The notes under the pieces: model-generated
What the model saw: only the letters and a program-made list of their open reading frames with translations
What the model was told of the DNA's origin: nothing
Database searches by the model: none
Translations under genes and position numbers: made by a program
Shown: piece after piece, positions 53,423 through 64,000 of the stretch
Layout: each line of letters opens with the position of its first letter
Numbering within the stretch: position 1 is the stretch's first letter
Assembly (NCBI GenBank): GCA_037447655.1
Contig: JBBHKE010001800.1
Coordinates: 124,001-188,000 of the forward strand
From: Zygnema cylindricum
Taxonomy: Eukaryota; Streptophyta; Zygnematophyceae; Zygnematales; Zygnemataceae
Reading direction: 5' to 3'
Length of the DNA: 64,000 nt

Positions 53423-54220
53423 GGCGGCTGAGAGAGAGAGAGGAGAAGAGAGAGAATGGGAGGAGGAGCTGAAGAGACGGGCATGGCTCCGAAACTGGCA
53501 GTTTGGAACAAGGAGAAAAGAAAGGGCGCAGGAGAAAGACAAACTTCCAGTCGGTGGGTCGAATAATGGCGGGAAAAGTTCTGTTCACACATGATGTGGT
53601 TTCGTATGTTTTCGCTTTGTACGGACGTCTGAACAGCCTTCGGGAGATTCGGCAACGGTTCAGCATGGAGGCGTGAAGTCACGATATTCGTACAGAACGA
53701 TATTGATATTCGTACAAGGCGTTAATAAAGTGCACAATAAAATGACAAAAGTGAGCTGTCGGAGAGTGGCTGGTACATATGGTACCATGTCGGACCGCTG
53801 GTGAAGAGACATTGAAAAACTGCTGGAGTGCGTTATTTGGACATGATTTAGAGTGGTACAAATTATAGAAATAGTACATGATAGGATAAGTATGTCCTAT
53901 TATTTTAGTTGTTTGTACTGATCCTAGATTCGGTAAAGAATCTTAAACGATTATGACTGTGCCAAAAGTTTACAAAAAGTACAGTATCAGAGTACAACGA
54001 GAAATGACACAACTGTAGTGCGGTCGTTGGCAGCCTTCCATTATGATTTCTTCAATTGGGACCGCCCGATTAGATCTCTTGACGCTTGGGACAAGATGGT
54101 CGGAGCGAGGGTCAACCGCCGGAATTGAAGGCACGGCTACAAACGGCACCTACCTCGAGACTTCGCGCTTCTGTTGCGTATCGTACGGAATTCTCCTGAT
54201 ATTTACCAGTTCGATATTCA
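53423..54220. other. 5' flank of the BEACH-ARM gene
   Basis: No gene is supported. The 5' UTR and core promoter should lie in the first few hundred bases. GATATTCGTACA-like repeats occur near 53680-53715. Confidence 0.4.
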
Positions 54221-54221
54221 T

Positions 54222-54392
54222 ACTACAGTGCTGTACTGTACAGTACAGTAAACTTGAATATTGAAGGGACGGTTTTAGACGGTTTTCACTTTTCAGCAAG
54301 CGATTCAACGAGTTCTTTAGTACGGTATTGGCTTTTATTACTACAGTACTCTATAGTACAGTACTGTACTGTACCTATTCTGTACAGTACAA
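54222..54392. promoter_or_regulatory. Cluster of GTAC/TGTACAGTAC palindromes
   Basis: Two dense blocks (54222-54251 and 54341-54391) are built of overlapping GTAC, TGTAC and ACAGTAC units, including CTGTACTGTACAGTACAGTA. They lie about 0.8-1.0 kb upstream of the BEACH-ARM start. GTAC is the core bound by plant and algal SBP-domain proteins (copper response), but simple repeat expansion explains the pattern just as well. Confidence 0.3.
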
Positions 54393-54574
54393 GATGGTGT
54401 TGCGTATCGAGCCAACCGTTTTGGCGTCTCCCGTATGAAATTTCGACGGAACGATCAGTTTATTGTTTATTATACAAGACAAAAATGGCCCGTTACACGG
54501 GCAAGGTTCGGGTTGCGTGTGTTTAATTGTTTATGCTTGTATAGAGTTTTTAGCCAGTGAAACGATTTGAGCTC

Positions 54575-54745
54575 TACACCGTGAATCGTTATTAGCGTAC
54601 TGTACGCTATATCGGCACCCTAAAATTTTGACATTGATACCCGAAATACAGTGATTGAATCTAATTTATCTTTGACATTAATTACGGTTCTAGTAAATTA
54701 GCGTCAATCGTATGACCGTACTGTATTCATTAATAGTGTGGTGTA
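54575..54745. mobile_element. MITE of the TACACCG family, copy 5 (degenerate, short)
   Basis: The left end reads TACACCGTGAATCGTTATTA and continues GCGT. The reverse complement of the right end reads TACACCACACTATTAATGAA. It is shorter (171 bp) than the other copies, and its inverted repeat is imperfect. Confidence 0.5.
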
Positions 54746-56690
54746 CGGAAGTTGTTTGTTCGTACACCAGTGTACTTCGTTACCGACATCCGTACGGAAA
54801 TACTGGTTAACTTATGTCGGTCGCATACAGAGCTGCGCTTAAAAATTTAGCGGAATCCAGTTTCCAAAATAGGCGTTCGCATACATTTAGAAGTTCGCTT
54901 TTTTGTGTGTCAGTGTGAATTGATAACGTGTGCACATGCTGAAAACTGTCCATGTTACACAAACGCAGTGTTGCATCCTTACACATGTTGATAGTTGAAG
55001 AAAGCTAAGTCTAATACGGTGCCCCTTCGACTCTATTTCCGATCCTGCGAGATTAATAGTATATATGTTTACATTATTAAAGGGTTTTTGAGGGTACATA
55101 ACGGTAATACCAGACCTTTAAACGAACGAGACGCATATTAGAGTTATGTTTTATTGTAAAATGGGTTATGTTTCACAAAACAACAACAAATTAGTGTCAT
55201 AATGTGTACATATTAGAGTGAATTTACAAAATTTAGAATTGAAAAAACGCAGCGCCTTGAAAACGAGAATTGGTACAATCTAGCGCCATATGCGGACAGA
55301 ACAAAAAAAATGGATTTTGTGGTCAGACAAATCTCAACCACATCCTCATTTTTTGACGGCATGCTTTTCAATCTCGCATAACCGTTTTTACACGACGTCG
55401 CCATTTTTTTGGCAGGATGCTTGTCATCGCCCCGCCGCCTCGTTTAATCTAGCGACATCTAGAAGACTATGGCACCCTCTAGGGTTTACAGCGGTAGGCG
55501 TTTGGAACGTAATATGGAGGAACAACAATAGAGGTCGAGCCAACATCGTCGCTATGTATTCCCGGGAGTATTAAGAAATCATTTGTAAGTGCGCAGCCAG
55601 CATGTTGAATCATCTATCTTGCGCTCTATACCTCCTTGTTGTTCCCCCTTCGTTTTCTCTTCCTCTCTATCCTTTAATCTCTCTCTCTACGAATTCTCCA
55701 TCTCCCATATTTCTTCCAATTACCCCTCCCTACCCTTTTCTCTTGTTCACTTCTTTCAAGTTTCTCTCTCTCCCTCTTTCTGTCTCATATCTTTTCTCTG
55801 CTTTTCTTTGAGAGTGGTTTTTTTCCTATGTCATTCTCGTTTTCGTTCTGTGTCACTCTCTGTTCTTCTTCCTTTTCACGTTATATTTTTCAAAACCACC
55901 TACCCCGTACTAATCTCTTTTATATTTTTTTTCTTATGTATTATGAACTGTCATCGATGATGAGGATATATCCGACGGCCTGTTGTATTGTATAACACCC
56001 CACGGAAACATGCGATATAGGGAAAAATAAAATACCATGTTGAAGGTATTAGACCGTACGAAGGCGCATGGAGTATACCGTTAGGAGCTTTCCATGGATC
56101 TATATTTTTTATCACGGATGGGAGATACTTAGTTAGTGTGTGTAAAACATGAGGGTTTTTAAATTCATTTTTATAAAATTTCCTATTTACAAGCAGAAAA
56201 GTTAATACTTCATGACAATTTAGAGCTTTGTTGACTACTGCAAATTAATAGGCCTTAGTTGTTTATTTGTTGTAGTTCAACGTTGTAAACAGGGTTTACC
56301 ATGAAATATAAAATTGATGTAGTTCTTTTCCCATTGTTTCAAATGAATGCACGTATTTGTGTCAATTTTTGGTGTATTTTCTATTCATTGTGTGTTTTGT
56401 AATTGCTTTGATGTTGTTTCGTTTATATTATCGCATTTAAATAATTTCATGTACTTTGCATATTTTCGTTGTGGACATCTGTATATGCTCGAAATATGAT
56501 TTTTATTTGTATTTTTTACTTCAGACCGCATATTTGTCTTCATCTTTGATTTTCCTGCATGAAATATTTTGGTTAAATTTTCACTACTGTATTAATGGTT
56601 TTGTCTAGTGAAAATGAGATTCTCGATCTAGGATAAAGGATTTTATTTGATGACAATATAATAATATCCATGTAAATTACAAACTCAAAC
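54746..56690. other. Gene-free AT-rich stretch
   Basis: No supported coding region. 55630-55900 is pyrimidine-rich low complexity. The rest is AT-rich, with nothing recognised. Confidence 0.4.
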
Positions 56691-56805
56691 TGTCTGAATC
56701 AGCGACGAAACAACCTCGGAGCTGAAAGGTTTCCACCAATGGTTCCATGATTGAATTCAGCGACGACGGACTTTGCTTTGTCGGAGATGGTGAGAACGTT
56801 GTTTT

Positions 56806-57409
56806 GTCACTGAAATTCCTTCTAGCGACAAAACATACTTTATTTTCTCAACTATGATAACGATGTTGCGTCGTCGCTAAATTCCATTTAGCGACGACAT
56901 AGCCTCTGCATTGTCAGCTATGATTATAATGTTTTTTTGCCGCTAAATTACTGTCTGTCGCTGAAATTCCTTCTAGCGACAAAACATACTTTATTTTCTC
57001 AACTATGATAACGATGTTGCGTAGTCGCTAAATTCCATTTAGCGGCGACATAGCCTCTGCATTGTCAGCTATGATTATAATGTTTTTTTGCCGCTAAATT
57101 ACTGTCTGTCGCTGAAATTCCTTCTAGCGACAAAACATACTTTATTTTCTCAACTATGATAACGATGTTGCGTCGTCGCTAAATTCCATTTAGCGACGAC
57201 ATAGCCTCTGCATTGTCAGCTATGATTATAATGTTTTTTTGCCGCTAAATTACTGTCTGTCGCTGTAATTCCTTCTAGCGACAAAACATACTTTATTTTC
57301 TCAACTATGATAACGATGTTGTGTCGTCGCTAAATTCCATTTAGCGACGACATAGCCTCTGCATTGTCAGCTATGATTATAATGTTTTTTTGCCGCTAAA
57401 TTACTGTCA
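56806..57409. repeat. Four tandem 151 bp units with GTCGTCGC palindromes
   Basis: Units start at 56806, 56957, 57108 and 57259 and share GAAATTCCTTCTAGCGACAA, the palindrome segment and TTTTTTTGCCGCTAAATTAC. In units 1, 3 and 4 a 29 bp stretch (56870-56898 in unit 1) consists of GTCGTCGCTAAAT, a 3-base spacer and the exact inverse ATTTAGCGACGAC. Unit 2 has changes in both arms. The array lies just past the 3' end of the DDE transposase gene and is flanked by further single motifs at 56700-56790 and 57410-57545. This is what subterminal transposase-binding repeats look like. Confidence 0.9.
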
Positions 57410-59869
57410 TGCGACGACAAATTATCGTCGCTGCAAGAGCAACCATTATTCAGTTCGATGAATATAGTGTTTATGAAAATAAGCAATGAAAATTTTTATA
57501 GAAGGATGATCAACAAACGACGAAACATGGTCGTCGCTGATTAGGGTATGTTGTAAATTGCGACAAAATATAAAATTCCATAATACAAGCACACTGGAAT
57601 GTTCAACACCACAATAACAACAGCTGAAGGTAAATACATGATAATTTTGTAACATATATCAAATTTCACGACACACAAGGTTTTTTTACTTCATAAAAAA
57701 CAAAATCATATTTTCCCATATAAAACACCATACACACATACGAAATCTGCTCTATCCTAAGAAGTCAAATAATACTAGACTCCTTGAACTGTCTACATTC
57801 ATCTGGCACCAGTTTAACTACTATTCCTTCACTATAATTAAACTATCAACCCAAAACTAATACATATTAAAAAATAAAACGGAATCAAGTATTATGTTTA
57901 AAACTCGTTGCCGCTCATCCCTCCCTCATTGAAACTGCTGTCTTGTTGACTGTCGGCATCTTCAATATTTTGGAGGAATTCCCTTGCCCTCGGGCATGGA
58001 GGTTCCACAGCTTCGCCTTCGAAGTGGTTGCGATATTTGCTGATTATGCCTTGCAGTTGTTGTGTGAGCATGTCTTCTTCCCACTTTCCGTCGCGTAGAG
58101 ACAAGCCACATTGAATCATGACTTTTCTCGCATAACTAATTCCGTTTTTGTCTCTCATCGCATTGACCTCTCGGATGGAGTCCCTCGCCAACTTAAAAAA
58201 AAACGCTTTACTGGGTCCAACCAATTTACCGGACCATCCACGGCTAGAAGGTTTAGCCCATTGACCGTTCTCAATTCCTTTCGCCTTCCATTTATCCCAA
58301 ATGCGACTCCACACATCCTTGATTTTGGAAATCACGAAGGAGTCGGCCGGTTGAACAAGATGTGTTGCATTAGGTGGAAAAATAGTGTAACACGGTGTTC
58401 TTGGCCTCTAGAACTCGTTCCAACTCGTCGGACGTGTTGTGACCCCCGCAGTTGTCCAGAAATATAATTTTTTGACGTCCATCTCGATCCCCTTGGTAAG
58501 ACCTTGCCTCTTCGACCCATTGTGGGAACACCGTTTTATCATTCCACCCCTTCGGACCGGTCCGGTAACAAACGCCTGCAAATATATACAATACACAAAC
58601 AAAGGGAAAAAAAATATCATTTTGAAATGCTTGCTTACATATGCATTACAGGGAAAGTAAGCTACGTGTACCATAGAAAGCTTATAATATGAGTCATTAC
58701 TTTAGATAAGAGAAATCAGAGTGTTAAAAAAGAAAAAAACCCATGTTTTGTAGTAGGAGAAGGGGAGAGGAGGTATGCGAGAGCTAGGTAAAGAGATATA
58801 CACAAAAAAATTAAACACAAAAACATGGTTAGAGATAAATGGATAAATCTCCGTTAAAGCCAAGAAGACATAATACATATAATGAAAACATTAGACGAGG
58901 GAGAAAAAACACACCGGGGACGTTGTCCGGTAAACCTTGTATCGGGTAACTTTTTGCTCGATTTGCAAAAATTATCATTGGGTTCTCGATACGAGCGTTC
59001 ACCCCTCCACTTAGTCGCACCATGAGAGTCATGGACTTGCCTCCTTTGGCAACATCAGCGTATTTCACCACTTCGTCCCCTCTAAACCCCAAAGTTTTTC
59101 CATTATCGGTGTTGACTATCATGTGAGTTTCATCCATGTTTTCCATGAGGTCTTCGTTAAAAAGTCCTGATATATATTTGCCGCCAAGCCAAAACAAATG
59201 TAGTTATTTTGGGTTTACGCCGTCAAGTATGGAATACAACGATAACAATACACTAAAAAAAGGAACGTCATTAAACTATATTCGTAATGAAACTCACCGG
59301 ATTCAAACCCCCGCTTTAGAACGCCCATATGGAAGGCTACGGTACGCTCAATGTATTCCTCCTTCTCGGGACTACATTGTAGTTTCCCTTTTTGTGCACG
59401 CACGACGATGTTGTGCTTCTCTTGACACCTCTGCACCCACCTTTTATTTATGATTGGATGTATTTCCGACCTGTCCTTGTTGAACTATTCCGGGCCATAC
59501 TCTTTCCTCCTCTCTCTTATTATGTCCCTAGCGATGTCCCCGAGAATTGTGGTGGACATCTTTATACCCGCTTTCTTAAAACGTTCGAAATCCGAAAGTA
59601 ACTCCTCGTGTATAACCGTGACCCAAGCGGCTTCCTTCCTTCCTCGTCCCGGCAAAGCCTTGGTAATTGCCACCGATCTCGTCCCAAAACTAGAAGTAGA
59701 AAACGTACGGGTTGTCTCTCGTATTCCGTCAAGCGTGGACCTCCTCTCTACCCACCATCGCTTGGCCTTTTGGTACCCTGTAAAAAATAAACAATGTCAA
59801 AAGTATTAATCAGATTCCACAATGGAAAGTCATATAAAAAAATGGAACTACTCTAAAAGGAAACAACAA

Positions 59870-60050
59870 TTTTCAGCGACAAAAATTTGCTGTCGCAGAT
59901 TCAGCGACGAAAGAAACACGTCGCTATATCTGCAAAATTACATTTTTATTTAACAACATCGTTGATACGTCCTGAGCTGCCGACTACCAATCAGAATTCC
60001 TCACTTCACCGACGAACCAGCGACGACCTTATGTCGTCGTTAAGCCGGTA
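59870..60050. repeat. GCGACGA/TCGTCG motif cluster inside transposase intron 1
   Basis: Contains CAGCGACAAAAATTTGCTGT, TTCAGCGACGAAAGAAACAC with GTCGCT, and CAGCGACGACCTTATGTCGT, the last an inverted pair. These are the same motif as in the 151 bp array at 56806-57409. Confidence 0.75.
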
Positions 60051-60277
60051 AAGATGAATAGCAATCACAATGGTTGTATCAGAAAAACCAAAAGTACGAC
60101 TAAAAGTCGAATTTAAATTCATTTTGTGAAAAAAAGGGAGAGAAATGTGAATTTCACACTTGCATTAAAAAAAAAAAAAAAAAAAAAAACATTGTGGCAC
60201 CCAATGAAGGCTGAGGGGTAAATCGGGGTACCTCTCATTCGAATGAAGTACACGAAATTAACCATCGTCATCTCCCA

Positions 60278-61618
60278 TCAACGTCGCCTAATGGCAGCAA
60301 GCTCTCGAGTTAAAATATTAATTAAGCGACGAACCGTTATCATCGCTATTTCTTGCGCCTCCAAACGGCGATGGAGATTTTGAACTTCATTCCTCAATCG
60401 ATCTACTTCCGGTGGTGGAGGGGGCTCATCAACATGTGGGACCCTCGGAATTTCCCAAAGATACGTACGCCTCACTTGCACATTTCGGAAGCGTTGTAAG
60501 ACCGCACTTCGAGCATCTAAAAATTCGTTTAGCTCCGGAGTACGAATTGCACGACGTAGAATGGTAAATAACCGTGGGTCCCAAGGGTGGTAATGTCGGA
60601 TTAATTCGTGGACATCTATCTCAAATCCATTTGGTCGGCGTACAATCCATGTGAAACGTTCGTCATTAGGCTGAAAATGCCTAATGTATGTGAAATTTGA
60701 CGCATGGTTGTATGATGCGATGTACAGCCATGTTGGGTGGGCAGGGACATCCAGATGGATGTCGAGAATTTCCGGGACGGGATTCAACCACCGGTCAATG
60801 GGCCTCGCCTCCCCATAACGCCAATAGTCCGGCCAATCCTCGACCGGGATGTAATGGGCAGCCGTCGGTCGGAAGCCATCCATGGCCTCATCTCCGATTG
60901 GAGGCGGGAAAAACCAATCGGGTTCTTCCTCTCAAATTACCACATCACGCTCGACCGAAATTTGTGGTCCTTGTACCGCCACGAGAGCTCTATCATGATT
61001 CGGTGATGGTGGAAAAGCAACAACCTCGTCGTCGTCTCCATATTATTCTTCCATGCGTCTCTCCGAGCTCTCCGAAGATTGTTGATCTGAGGTTGAGGGA
61101 TCGTCGTCGTATCTTGCGACCGGCATGTCTGAAGATTCGGTTTCTTCCGGTTCTTCTTCCTCTTCCGTAGGCTCTTCCCCCTCCTCGATAGGCTCGTCCG
61201 ACGCTGTACCTGAGGGTTCATATTCCGCGTCTACCTCCTTACCCTCTTCTACTTCGCGGACACCTTCTTCGTCCGCTCTAATCCCTTCATTTGTTAAATC
61301 CCCTTCATGCACACTTCCCCTTACTACCCTCTCTATGCCCGTCCCTTCCCTCCCCACGGCCTCAGTTTCCCCCATATCATCTATGTCAACACTCGATTCT
61401 TCCCCCTCCCTCAAAACCAACCGAATTCCAACCCTTTCCCTACCACCCTCTTCCGGTTCCACCCAATTCCCTAACACTCCTTCGGTTGCCCCCCTTTCCC
61501 TCTCTAAGTTCTCCCCTCCACGTATGTCACCCCCCATCGCGGTTGCCGTTGGTAGTGGACGAACTCGCCTCGGAATGGCAGAGCACGCTCGTTTGAATGG
61601 TCGTTGGCCGCCCTCCAT
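60278..61618 (-). pseudogene. Second transposon ORF of unknown function, inside transposase intron 1
   Basis: One minus-strand frame of 447 codons, from ATG at 61618 to the stop at 60278, interrupted only by TAA at 61045-61043 and TGA at 60934-60932. The N-terminal half is acidic with a run of about 20 mostly Glu/Asp residues (EEGEEPTEEEEEPEE). The C-terminal half has a compact region (VPAHPTWLYIASYNHASNFT, RRPNGFEIDVHELIRHYHPW) and ends in a likely coiled coil with heptad Leu/Ile (DRLRNEVQNLHRRLEAQEIA). I do not recognise the family. Motif clusters flank it on both sides (59870-60050 and 61800-62100). It could be an accessory DNA-binding or assembly protein of the same transposon, or part of a nested element. 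Confidence 0.55.
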
Positions 61619-61799
61619 TTAAAAACAAAACTGTTGATTAAGCGAAAAAAATGAAAAAAAAACAATTGTGGGAGCGAAACACAACCTAAAAGACGCTCTT
61701 TTATTCAGACCTTAACCCTGACAGTCTAACTGTAAAAATAGTCCAATATTCACAGCTAGAAAATTGAACCGTTGGCCTGCGACTTATAAACTGACATCC

Positions 61800-62100
61800 G
61801 AGCGACGACAGAATGTCGTCGCGTGTTCGACTCTATTCGAGTTTCACGATATTGGTTCGACGAAACAACGTCGTCGTCCGCGAATTACATTCGAGAATAC
61901 CAACGTTGGATAATTTGAACTAATGTCGTCGCTGGTTGGGTCTAAACGACGAACCTCTCTCGTCCGTCATTTGCACTTTCGACCTAACGAGGTATCCTCT
62001 TCCATTAAATTATGTTTGTCGTATCCATCATTGAAGTGCCGACATGGTGTCGTCGCGTCCACCGCGACAAAGACACGTCATCGCTAGTACGCTGTCGCCA
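61800..62100. repeat. GTCGTCGC motif cluster upstream of the second ORF
   Basis: At least seven motif copies on both strands, including GAGCGACGACAGAATGTCGT, GACGAAACAACGTCGTCGTC, AATGTCGTCGCTGG, GGTGTCGTCGCGTCC and ACGTCATCGCTAG. The dense cluster lies between the transposase first exon and the second ORF. Confidence 0.75.
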
Positions 62101-62767
62101 TAAAGAAATCGCAATACACTCGGAAGATAATACTAAAAAAGAACAAAACAATGCAAAGTAGTCGACAACGTAGAAAAACTCGCACTAATGGAGAGTTAAT
62201 GAGAAGTCAGTATGGAGTTTGAGAGAGAAAGGCGAGGTTCACAAATAATACTGTACAAATAATTTAAATGCACAACAAATTTAAAATATAACTACACATT
62301 GTGAATAACAATAATGACATACAAGGAAGGAGGAAACGAAATCAATTAATAAATGGGAGAAGGTTTGCTTGAAAGGGCTTACTTGTACCGTACACTCCGG
62401 TAAAATGCTCGGGAAACTTTCTTATGGTCCTTGGAATGAGTTCAGCTGAGCCGTTATTTGCACAGTCCTTCAACATCCAATGTATTACTCGCATCCGAGT
62501 TGCCTTGGTCGACACGTGTTGAACTTTACGGTGGGAGACACGTCCTCTGTTATTGGCCGAAGACGGAAAAAAACCTTCCACAATGGCCGCCGGGTCTACC
62601 GACGTTTCGATTTCCGCCTCATTCTCATCCTCGTTCGGAAATGCGTTTTCCTCATCGTTCCTCTCATTTTCCTCATCTTGTTCAATCTGAGCGTTATGGG
62701 GATTGTTGTTGTTATTGCTCGGGTTGGCGCCCCAAATTCTATTAAGGGTCCACATACTCTCAAACAC

Positions 62768-64000
62768 TTAATATCACCTAAAAAATAAGAAGTAGGAGCA
62801 GCCGAAAAGAAAGGAAATGGCAACCCAAGCAAATGAGGAAGAAGGAGCGATAGTGTTGTTGCCATTATCACAAATACATTTATATAATACACGAAATGCA
62901 AATGAAAATGATTTTGCGCGGTAATAATGGAGGGATTTGCCAATTTAAAATTTTCGTTTAAAATCCAAAATTTGAATTTTAGCACGGCTTTCATTTAATC
63001 ATATTTGAAAACGCGGGAATAGAAGCGGGATCTCGTAAAAAATTGCTTCAAAATTGCCAAAATATTTCAAAACTTACGTCGTCGGTGTAATGTTCATAGC
63101 GCCATGGAAACACCTTCAGTTTACAAGTTGTACGGCAAAAAGATGATTGGAAAAAATGCGGCGTCGTTACCCCGGCAATCGGTTGTTCTAACGTCATCTA
63201 TGAAACACGACCAGCTTTGGGAATGCGTGGATGATGAACAAGCCACGTGTTTTCGGCAACAACCAATGATAATCTTACGACAACGCATAATCAGCTTTCG
63301 TCGCTGGATTACTGCCAATTAGAATTAACATGTATCCTAATATGTGTTTTTGGGTCGTTTTACGTTCAATTAGAATTAACAGTGACACTAATAAGAGGTT
63401 GGTTTGACATTTGATCTAAGTAAACGCATCCTTATTAGTCTTAAGTCCCAATATTACAATGCATTGATTCTAATAGAGCAACCCACCGAGCACCTTATTA
63501 AGATTAAGGGTCCTCAATTAACGTCACACAACGTTCGTTCTCTCCCCAAACGACAAGGAAATGAAAATCAATCACAGAGTTCAATGTACGTTATGTGGAA
63601 CGAAACGTACACATATAATACATCTCGTTATAGTTTCGTTCATTGTACAATACAAATCTAACTGAATGAACATATTGAAATTGTACGGTTTCATAGCGTT
63701 GTAACGTAACTGGATATTACAACTCGATGCATAGAGTCGACTATACGACGTGACAATGAACGTTTTGCATACGTTGTACTCGCACCTATTTTACTGTAAT
63801 CATATTCACCGCGTGCGAAAGAAACGCTTATTAGAGTCACGAATGAACTTAAGTGAAAGTACACATACCCGTACATTTCGATAATTTATACTCGTACCTA
63901 TTTTAGTGTATAATTATGCACGGTGTAATGATTGTATATTCACAAACCCAAAATAGGATTATGAATTTTTAAAGGGGACGGACGCCACGTCGTACGGATT
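62768..64000. other. Right end of the window; scattered GTCGTCG motifs, no gene
   Basis: No supported coding exon. Motifs of the transposon family continue near 63068 (ACGTCGTCGG), 63163 (GCGTCGTTACC) and 63297 (TTCGTCGCTGG), so the element's right end may be near 63.3 kb. Beyond that the sequence is AT-rich and unremarkable. Confidence 0.4.

Larger units (their letters stand above)
57898..62767 (-). pseudogene. Pogo/CENP-B-like DDE transposase, four exons, broken
   Basis: Proposed exons: 62767-62383, 59777-59298, 59166-58915, 58575-57898, with GT/AG introns and matching phases. Exon 1: acidic N-terminus, then RMRVIHWMLKDC and RTIRKFPEHFTG. Exon 2: RYQKAKRWWVERR, a basic GRGRKE patch and a CENP-B/Tc5-type helix-turn-helix (NKRWVQRCQEKHNI). 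Exon 3: NEDLMENMDETH with the first catalytic Asp, plus GFRGDEVVKYADVAKGGKSM. Exon 4: CYRTGPKGWND, IIFLDNCGGHN (second Asp), QPADSF (third acidic residue) and SYARKVMIQCGL. Two lesions are visible: an in-frame TAG at 59487-59485, and an extra base in the T run at 58378-58382 that shifts the frame before NATHLVQPADSF. It belongs to the DDE_1 superfamily. The enzyme would cut and join transposon ends. This copy is inactive unless the lesions are assembly errors. Confidence 0.85.

Noticed and set aside
56806-57409. CRISPR-like array
   Set aside because: Whole 151 bp units repeat with no unique spacers, so it is a tandem satellite in a eukaryotic setting.

Overview
The window looks like nuclear DNA of an intron-rich streptophyte. 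The best clue is a gene for a four-ACT-domain ACR protein, a family known from plants. Ty1/copia elements, a plant-type GH5 glucanase with fascin-like modules, and long introns filled with mobile elements and microsatellites agree with this. The BEACH protein is of the animal FAN/NSMAF type, which I do not recall from Arabidopsis, so a non-seed lineage (charophyte alga, bryophyte or lycophyte) is my guess. I cannot name the species.

Layout: 1-3345 is a decayed Copia element on the plus strand, cut by a ~270 bp dispersed repeat that recurs at 4139-4434. The ACR gene lies at 5357-9456 (+, 6 exons). 11395-13407 holds a dead non-LTR retrotransposon (RT plus restriction-like endonuclease remnants, minus). 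14068-33118 is a 10-exon minus-strand GH5 exo-glucanase-like gene of about 626 aa. Its introns carry a Ty3-like gag relic, a non-autonomous hAT element with a perfect 8-bp target duplication, a full-length Copia element with both LTRs, a 240 bp tandem duplication and a telomere-like array.

36372-53422 is the main gene, on the minus strand. I could chain 24 exons without a frame break into a protein of about 1694 aa: a disordered N-terminus, a FAN-like PH/GRAM region, a BEACH domain, then Armadillo-type repeats where FAN has WD40 repeats, and a charged tail with repeated SGPLE motifs. This BEACH-ARM architecture is the strongest candidate for something undescribed. The exon models come from reading the sequence (homology, splice sites and phase), with no transcript evidence.

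56.7-63.3 kb is a second accessory system: a broken, four-exon pogo/CENP-B-like DDE transposase. Its first intron contains another long, broken ORF of unknown function. Clusters of a GTCGTCGC/GCGACGAC motif lie around and inside it, including a 4 x 151 bp tandem array whose units hold a 29 bp near-perfect palindrome.

The three host genes have unrelated roles and I see no operon-like link. The two large minus-strand genes are tandem neighbours separated by about 3.2 kb of repeat-rich DNA. A family of roughly 170-225 bp MITEs flanked by TA is scattered across the window, including inside introns.
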